Positions 59,338 to 64,000 of a DNA stretch of 64,000 bases are shown here, in pieces (positions within the stretch are counted from its first letter, which is position 1; every line of letters starts with the position of its first letter). Origin of the DNA: Viridibacterium sp035456105 (GTDB taxonomy: Bacteria > Pseudomonadota > Gammaproteobacteria > Burkholderiales > Rhodocyclaceae); contig DATIDV010000017.1 in NCBI GenBank assembly GCA_035456105.1, positions 310,001 to 374,000 on the forward strand, given 5' to 3'. A program made the translations under genes and the position numbers. The notes below the pieces were generated by a model. It worked only from the letters and a program-made list of their open reading frames with translations, was not told the origin of the DNA and did not search any database.

Positions 59338-60762
59338 TCACTGCAGGGTTTTAGCCTTCTCGATCGCTTCGTCGATGCCGCCGACCATGTAGAACGCCTG
59401 CTCGGGCAGGTGATCGTACTCGCCCGCAACGATACCCTTGAAACCACGGATGGTTTCCTTGAGCGTGACGTACTTGCCGGGCGAGCCGGTGAACACTTCA
59501 GCGACGTGGAAGGGCTGCGACAGGAAGCGCTGGATCTTGCGGGCACGGAACACCAGCAGCTTGTCTTCCGGAGCCAGTTCGTCCATACCCAGAATCGCGA
59601 TGATGTCGCGCAGTTCCTTGTAGCGCTGCAGGGTTTGCTGCACGCCACGGGCCGTGTCGTAGTGCTCTTCGCCAACGACCAGCGGGTCGAGCTGACGCGA
59701 GGTGGAATCGAGCGGGTCAACCGCCGGGTAGATACCCAGGGCGGCGATGTCACGCGACAACACGATGGTCGAGTCCAAGTGCTGGAAGGTGGTTGCAGGC
59801 GACGGGTCGGTCAAGTCATCCGCTGGCACATACACGGCCTGGATGGAGGTGATCGAACCAACCTTGGTCGAGGTGATGCGCTCTTGCAGCTTGCCCATTT
59901 CGTCGGCCAGCGTTGGCTGGTAACCCACGGCGGAAGGCATGCGGCCGAGCAGCGCGGACACTTCGGTACCGGCCAGCGTGTAGCGGTAGATGTTGTCCAC
60001 GAAGAACAGGATGTCGCGGCCTTCGTCGCGGAACTTCTCGGCCATGGTCAGACCGGTCAGTGCCACGCGCAAACGGTTGCCCGGCGGCTCATTCATCTGG
60101 CCGAACACCATCGCAACCTTGGACTCGCCAAGGTTGTCCAGCTTGATGACGCCGGCTTCTGCCATCTCGTGATAGAAGTCGTTACCTTCACGCGTACGCT
60201 CACCCACGCCGGCGAACACCGAAAGACCCGAGTGTTGCTTGGCGATGTTGTTGATGAGTTCCAGCATGTTCACGGTCTTGCCCACACCGGCGCCGCCGAA
60301 CAGGCCGACCTTGCCGCCCTTGGCAAACGGGCAGACCAGATCGATAACCTTGATGCCGGTTTCGAGCAGGTCAACCGACGGTGACAACTCGTCGAACTTC
60401 GGTGCTGGCTGGTGAATTTCGCGCTTTTCATCGCACTGGATCGGGCCGGCTTCGTCGATCGGGCGACCGAGCACGTCCATGATGCGACCCAGTGTGCCGA
60501 GACCGACCGGCACCGAGATCGCTGCGCCCGTGCCATTGACCTTCATGCCGCGGCGGATGCCGTCGGATGAGCCCATGGCAATGGTACGTACGACGCCGTC
60601 GCCAAGCTGTTGCTGGACTTCGAAGGTGAGACCCTTCTCAATCAGCGGGTTTTCTTCCGAGACATCTAACTGCAGCGCCTCGTAAATCTTTGGCATCGAT
60701 TCGCGCGGGAACTGGATGTCCACCACGGCGCCGATACACTGAACAACGGATCCTTGACTCAT
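59338..60762 (-). CDS. atpD: ATP synthase F1 subunit beta
   Basis: The catalytic beta subunit, 474 residues. Walker A is GLFGGAGVGKTVNMLELI, the catalytic Glu follows in GVGERTREGNDFYHEM, then LFFVDNIYRYTLAGTEVSALLGRMPSAVGYQPTL-type sequence and the PAVDPLDSTSR motif. The start at MSQGSVVQCIG was chosen because GAGG stands eight bases upstream; the ATG two codons earlier would leave only two bases of spacing. Confidence 0.98.
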   Translation of the reverse strand: MSQGSVVQCIGAVVDIQFPRESMPKIYEALQLDVSEENPLIEKGLTFEVQQQLGDGVVRTIAMGSSDGIRRGMKVNGTGAAISVPVGLGTLGRIMDVLGRPIDEAGPIQCDEKREIHQPAPKFDELSPSVDLLETGIKVIDLVCPFAKGGKVGLFGGAGVGKTVNMLELINNIAKQHSGLSVFAGVGERTREGNDFYHEMAEAGVIKLDNLGESKVAMVFGQMNEPPGNRLRVALTGLTMAEKFRDEGRDILFFVDNIYRYTLAGTEVSALLGRMPSAVGYQPTLADEMGKLQERITSTKVGSITSIQAVYVPADDLTDPSPATTFQHLDSTIVLSRDIAALGIYPAVDPLDSTSRQLDPLVVGEEHYDTARGVQQTLQRYKELRDIIAILGMDELAPEDKLLVFRARKIQRFLSQPFHVAEVFTGSPGKYVTLKETIRGFKGIVAGEYDHLPEQAFYMVGGIDEAIEKAKTLQ

Positions 60763-60785
60763 TGTCATATCCTCAATAACTAAAT

Positions 60786-61655
60786 TCAAACTGCCGCGGC
60801 GCCGCTGACGATTTCCGAAATTTCTTTCGTGATCGCTGCCTGACGGGTCTTGTTATAGACCAGCTGCAAATCCTTGATGACCGTACCGGCGTTGTCCGTA
60901 GCAGCCTTCATGGCCACCATACGGGCGCTCTGCTCGGACGCCATGTTCTCGGCAAGCGCCTGATAGACAAGTGCCTCGAGATAGCGCAACAGCAGGTCGT
61001 CAATGACCACCTGTGGATCCGGCTCGTAGATGTAGTCCCAGGAGCTTTCGGGCGCGCCCATGCGATCACCGGTGAGGGGCAGCAACTGCTCCATCTTGGC
61101 GTCCTGCCTCATCGTATTGACGAAGCCGGTGTAGCACACATAGACCTTGTCCAGCTCGCCCCTGCGGAAGGCGCTGGTAAGTACCTTGACGGGACCGACC
61201 AGCCTTTCCAGATGCGGCGTATCGCCCAGACCGATTGCCTGCGAGACCACGTTGATACCCGCGCGCTGCATGAAACCAAGACCCTTGCTGCCGAGCGCGG
61301 CAACCTGGATGTCGGTGACGCCAGCGGCCTGCCACTCACGGATATTCGTGATGGCAAGACGCAACGCATTGGTATTCAGACCACCGCACAGACCCTTGTC
61401 AGTGGTGACAAGGATCAGGCCGACACGCGTGACCTTGTCACTGGCGACGAGGAATGGATGCTTGTAGTCGCTGATCGAAGCCTGCGAAAGATTCGCAGCC
61501 AGGCGCCGGATCTTCTCGGCGTACGGACGCGCAGCGCGCATCTTGTCCTGCGCCTTGCGCATCTTCGAAGCCGCGACCATTTCCATGGCCTTGGTGATCT
61601 TCTTCGTGTTCTGCACACTCTTGATCTTGGTACGGATTTCTTTTCCGCTTGCCAT
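60786..61655 (-). CDS. atpG: ATP synthase F1 subunit gamma
   Basis: The rotating central stalk subunit, 289 residues. Both terminal helices that form the coiled shaft are clear: KEIRTKIKSVQNTKKITKAMEMVAASKMRKAQ at the N-terminus and ITKEISEIVSGAAAV at the C-terminus, with the DKGLCGGLN motif in between. It lies 23 bp upstream of atpD and 14 bp after atpA. Confidence 0.97.
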   Translation of the reverse strand: MASGKEIRTKIKSVQNTKKITKAMEMVAASKMRKAQDKMRAARPYAEKIRRLAANLSQASISDYKHPFLVASDKVTRVGLILVTTDKGLCGGLNTNALRLAITNIREWQAAGVTDIQVAALGSKGLGFMQRAGINVVSQAIGLGDTPHLERLVGPVKVLTSAFRRGELDKVYVCYTGFVNTMRQDAKMEQLLPLTGDRMGAPESSWDYIYEPDPQVVIDDLLLRYLEALVYQALAENMASEQSARMVAMKAATDNAGTVIKDLQLVYNKTRQAAITKEISEIVSGAAAV

Positions 61656-61669
61656 ATCAGAGTCTCCGC

Positions 61670-63208
61670 TTAGGCCCAGCTCTTCTTGAACTCTTCAACG
61701 GCGGCAGTGAGTTGCTTTTCACCATCTGCGTCGAGGTCCTTCGAAGACTCGATCTTCTCGACCAGCGACGCGTACTTGGCCTTGACGAACTGTTGCAGCG
61801 CCAGCTCGAAAGCCAGTGCGCGCTTGACTTCCACGTCGTCGAAGTAGCCCTTGTTCACCGAGAACAGCGTGATGGCCATTTCAGCCACCGACAGCGGTGC
61901 GTATTGCGGCTGCTTCATCAGTTCGGTCACGAGACGGCCGCGGTCCAGCTGCTTGCGGGTCGCTTCGTCCAGATCGGAAGCAAACTGCGCGAACGCAGCC
62001 AATTCACGATACTGGGCCAGTGCCAGACGCACACCGCCGCCGAGCTTCTTGATGACCTTGGTCTGGGCTGCACCACCGACTCGCGACACCGAGATACCGG
62101 CGTTGATAGCGGGGCGGATGCCGGCGTTGAACAAGTCGGTTTCCAGGAAGATCTGGCCGTCGGTAATCGAAATCACGTTGGTCGGCACGAAGGCCGAAAC
62201 GTCACCGGCCTGCGTTTCGATCACCGGCAGAGCGGTCAGCGAACCGGTCTTGCCCTTGACTTCACCGTTGGTGAACTTCTCGACATATTCCTCGTTGACG
62301 CGAGCAGCACGCTCAAGCAAACGCGAGTGCAGATAGAACACATCGCCCGGATAAGCTTCGCGGCCCGGCGGACGGCGCAGCAGCAAGGAGATTTGACGGT
62401 AAGCCCAGGCTTGCTTGGTCAGATCGTCATAAACGATCAGTGCGTCCTGGCCGCGATCGCGGAAGTACTCACCCATCGTGCAACCGGCGTACGGTGCAAT
62501 GAACTGCATCGCAGCGGAGTCTGAAGCGGAAGCTGCGACGACGACGGTGTAAGCCATCGCGCCCTTTTCTTCCAGCTTGCGCACCACGTTGGCGATAGTC
62601 GAGGCCTTCTGCCCCACCGCCACGTAGATGCAGAACATGTTCTGACCCTTCTGGCTGATGATCGCGTCAACAGCGACAGCAGTCTTGCCTGTCTGACGGT
62701 CACCAATGATCAGCTCGCGCTGACCACGGCCAACCGGCACCATCGAGTCGACCGCCTTCAGGCCGGTCTGCACTGGCTGCGAAACGGAGCGACGGGCGAT
62801 AACGCCTGGCGCAACCTTTTCGATCTTGTCCGTGAGCTTGGCGTTGATCGGGCCCTTGCCGTCGATTGGCTGACCCAGCGCGTTCACAACGCGACCAAGC
62901 ATTTCAGGGCCGACAGGCACTTCCAGAATGCGGCCGGTCGTCTTGACCGTATCGCCTTCGGAAATGTCTTCGTAGTCACCCAGCACCACGGCGCCGACGT
63001 TGTCGCGCTCGAGATTCAGCGCAAGGCCGAAGGTGTTGTTCTTGAATTCCAGCATTTCGCCCTGCATGACTTCGGTCAGGCCGTGGATACGGACGATACC
63101 GTCAGTCACCGACACCACCGTACCCTCGTTGCGGGCGGTAGCTGCCAGTTGCAGGTTCTGAATGCGACTCTTGATGAGATCGCTGATTTCAGAGGGATTG
63201 AGTTGCAT
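61670..63208 (-). CDS. atpA: ATP synthase F1 subunit alpha
   Basis: The non-catalytic nucleotide-binding alpha subunit, 512 residues. It has the N-terminal MQLNPSEISDLIKSRI, Walker A IIGDRQTGKTAVAVDAI, the ALIVYDDLTKQAWAYRQISLLLRRPPGREAYPGD stretch and NVISITDGQIFLETDLFNAGIRPAINAGISVSRVGG in order. Eleven bases separate it from atpH. Confidence 0.98.
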   Translation of the reverse strand: MQLNPSEISDLIKSRIQNLQLAATARNEGTVVSVTDGIVRIHGLTEVMQGEMLEFKNNTFGLALNLERDNVGAVVLGDYEDISEGDTVKTTGRILEVPVGPEMLGRVVNALGQPIDGKGPINAKLTDKIEKVAPGVIARRSVSQPVQTGLKAVDSMVPVGRGQRELIIGDRQTGKTAVAVDAIISQKGQNMFCIYVAVGQKASTIANVVRKLEEKGAMAYTVVVAASASDSAAMQFIAPYAGCTMGEYFRDRGQDALIVYDDLTKQAWAYRQISLLLRRPPGREAYPGDVFYLHSRLLERAARVNEEYVEKFTNGEVKGKTGSLTALPVIETQAGDVSAFVPTNVISITDGQIFLETDLFNAGIRPAINAGISVSRVGGAAQTKVIKKLGGGVRLALAQYRELAAFAQFASDLDEATRKQLDRGRLVTELMKQPQYAPLSVAEMAITLFSVNKGYFDDVEVKRALAFELALQQFVKAKYASLVEKIESSKDLDADGEKQLTAAVEEFKKSWA

Positions 63209-63219
63209 TTTGAATGCTC

Positions 63220-63756
63220 CTAATTCTGTAGGGCAGCGGCCATGGTGGCGAGCTTGCCACGTACCGAAGCGTCAATCACGGCGTCACCGACAGCGATGCG
63301 AACACCACCGATGAGTTCCGGATCAATCGCCACCGATACATTGAGGCGGGTACCGAAACGGGTTTCCAGATCGCCAGTCAGGCGGGCCTTTGCATCAGCG
63401 TCGAGCGGAAAGGCGGAGCTCACCAGCGCATCACGCACACCTTCGTGTACGTTCTTGTGCAGTTTGAACAGCGCGTGGATTTCCGGCAGAAGCGTGGCGC
63501 GTTCGTTCTCGACCAGCAGCGCCACAAAACTCTGTTGCTGCGGGTTAAGCACGTAGCCCGAGGACTCAGCCAGCAGCTGCGTCAGCTGGGCTGGCGACAG
63601 ACGCGGGTTGCTCAGGCAGGCACGTACTGAGGGATCAGCAGCGACCGTGGCGAGACTCTGCAGCAACTGATCCCAGGGGTTCAGTGCTCCAGCGTCCCGC
63701 GCAAGGGCGAACACCGCCTCGGCGTAGGGACGCGCAAGGGTGACGTTCTCGGCCAT
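63220..63756 (-). CDS. atpH: ATP synthase subunit delta
   Basis: The peripheral-stalk OSCP/delta subunit, 178 residues. The N-terminal six-helix domain starts AENVTLARPYAEAVFALARD, and the C-terminus has the conserved IGGVRIAVGDAVIDASVRGKLATM. The AENVT.ARPYAEAVF opening is typical of Rhodocyclales-like betaproteobacteria, supporting the placement. It abuts atpF with a three-base gap. Confidence 0.97.
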   Translation of the reverse strand: MAENVTLARPYAEAVFALARDAGALNPWDQLLQSLATVAADPSVRACLSNPRLSPAQLTQLLAESSGYVLNPQQQSFVALLVENERATLLPEIHALFKLHKNVHEGVRDALVSSAFPLDADAKARLTGDLETRFGTRLNVSVAIDPELIGGVRIAVGDAVIDASVRGKLATMAAALQN

Positions 63757-63759
63757 GGC

Positions 63760-64000
63760 TTAGATGAGTTCCTGTTTCAGGTTAGCCAGCAGTTCGGCGT
63801 GGACCTGGGCATTGATTTCCTTGCGCAGGATGCGCTCGGCGCCAGCAACCGCCAGTACGGCGACTTGCTCACGCAGGGCTTCCTTGATCCGCTGTGCTTC
63901 AGCGCCGGCTTCGGCCTGAGCGGCCTCGCGTGCTGCCGCCACAATGCGGGTCGCTTCGTTGCGTGCTTCTTCGAGGAGTAGGGCAGCCTGCTTTTCAGCA
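63760..64000 (-). CDS. atpF: ATP synthase F0 subunit b, N-terminus outside window
   Basis: The peripheral stalk subunit b. Only the C-terminal ~80 residues are in the window: a charged Ala/Glu-rich helix (EARNEATRIVAAAREAAQAE, AQRIKEALREQVAVLAVAGAERILRKEIN) ending ANLKQELI. The N-terminal membrane anchor and start are beyond the right edge, where atpE and atpB would be expected. Confidence 0.93.
   Translation of the reverse strand, partial: AEKQAALLLEEARNEATRIVAAAREAAQAEAGAEAQRIKEALREQVAVLAVAGAERILRKEINAQVHAELLANLKQELI

Noticed and set aside
59410..60384. 324-residue rightward frame in the atp operon
   Set aside because: Antisense shadow of atpD.

Overview
The window is a compact, high-GC proteobacterial chromosome segment. 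The atp operon order (atpF-H-A-G-D-C), the ubiE/Tim44-like/ubiJ group, the style of the ATP synthase subunits and the ssu-ssuF-lsfA sulfur genes suggest a betaproteobacterium, most likely near the Rhodocyclales. That placement is inferred from protein style and gene order, not from a database search. No rRNA, tRNA, CRISPR array, transposase or phage block was seen.

Layout. (1) 1-11.3 kb is a sulfur block: ssuD (cut by the window edge), ssuC, ssuB, the Mop protein ssuF, a small serine hydrolase and a 1-Cys peroxiredoxin of the LsfA type. After an unrelated GH19 endolysin-like gene come a rhodanese, a serine O-acetyltransferase, an XRE regulator, a Family 2A encapsulin shell and its cysteine desulfurase cargo carrying a ~245-residue N-terminal extension. 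This encapsulin locus is the most notable system here. Rhodanese, O-acetylserine supply and an encapsulated desulfurase fit cysteine-sulfur storage or handling, probably in sulfur limitation. (2) 11.3-24.7 kb: hisC, an ABC exporter, a beta-hydroxyacid dehydrogenase, a large MscS-type channel, membrane and hydrolase genes of unclear role, then a peptidoglycan group (namZ, LprI-like, N-acetylmuramoyl-L-alanine amidase). (3) 24.8-37.9 kb: ada-alkB, trxC, trmA, an FMN reductase, a LysR gene broken by three frameshifts, a LysR/EamA divergent pair, an osmoprotectant-type ABC fusion overlapping an arylamine N-acetyltransferase gene, a histone-deacetylase-like amidohydrolase and a 3-methyladenine glycosylase. 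(4) 38.2-39.5 kb: two lower-GC genes separated by a 59-bp attC-like site, possibly an integron cassette remnant. (5) 39.6-50.6 kb: an SpmA/SpmB-like membrane protein, an M14 deacylase, a zinc-homeostasis group (gamma-carbonic anhydrase, COG0523 GTPase, ZIP transporter, Zur), truC, a methyltransferase/VanW pair and exported proteins. (6) 50.6-64 kb: a SWIM-SNF2 helicase, ubiE, an MFS carrier, a Tim44-like protein, ubiJ, and the convergent atp operon running off the right edge.

The intergenic spaces carry at least four families of dispersed palindromic repeats: a ~100-bp MITE-like element (three copies), BIME-like CGTCATTCCCGC elements, GTAGGG(C/T)GG inverted repeats (three copies, which supply the TAG stop codons of three genes), and CCCTCTCCC/GGGAGAGGG elements. 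Several sit inside operons and so may affect mRNA processing.
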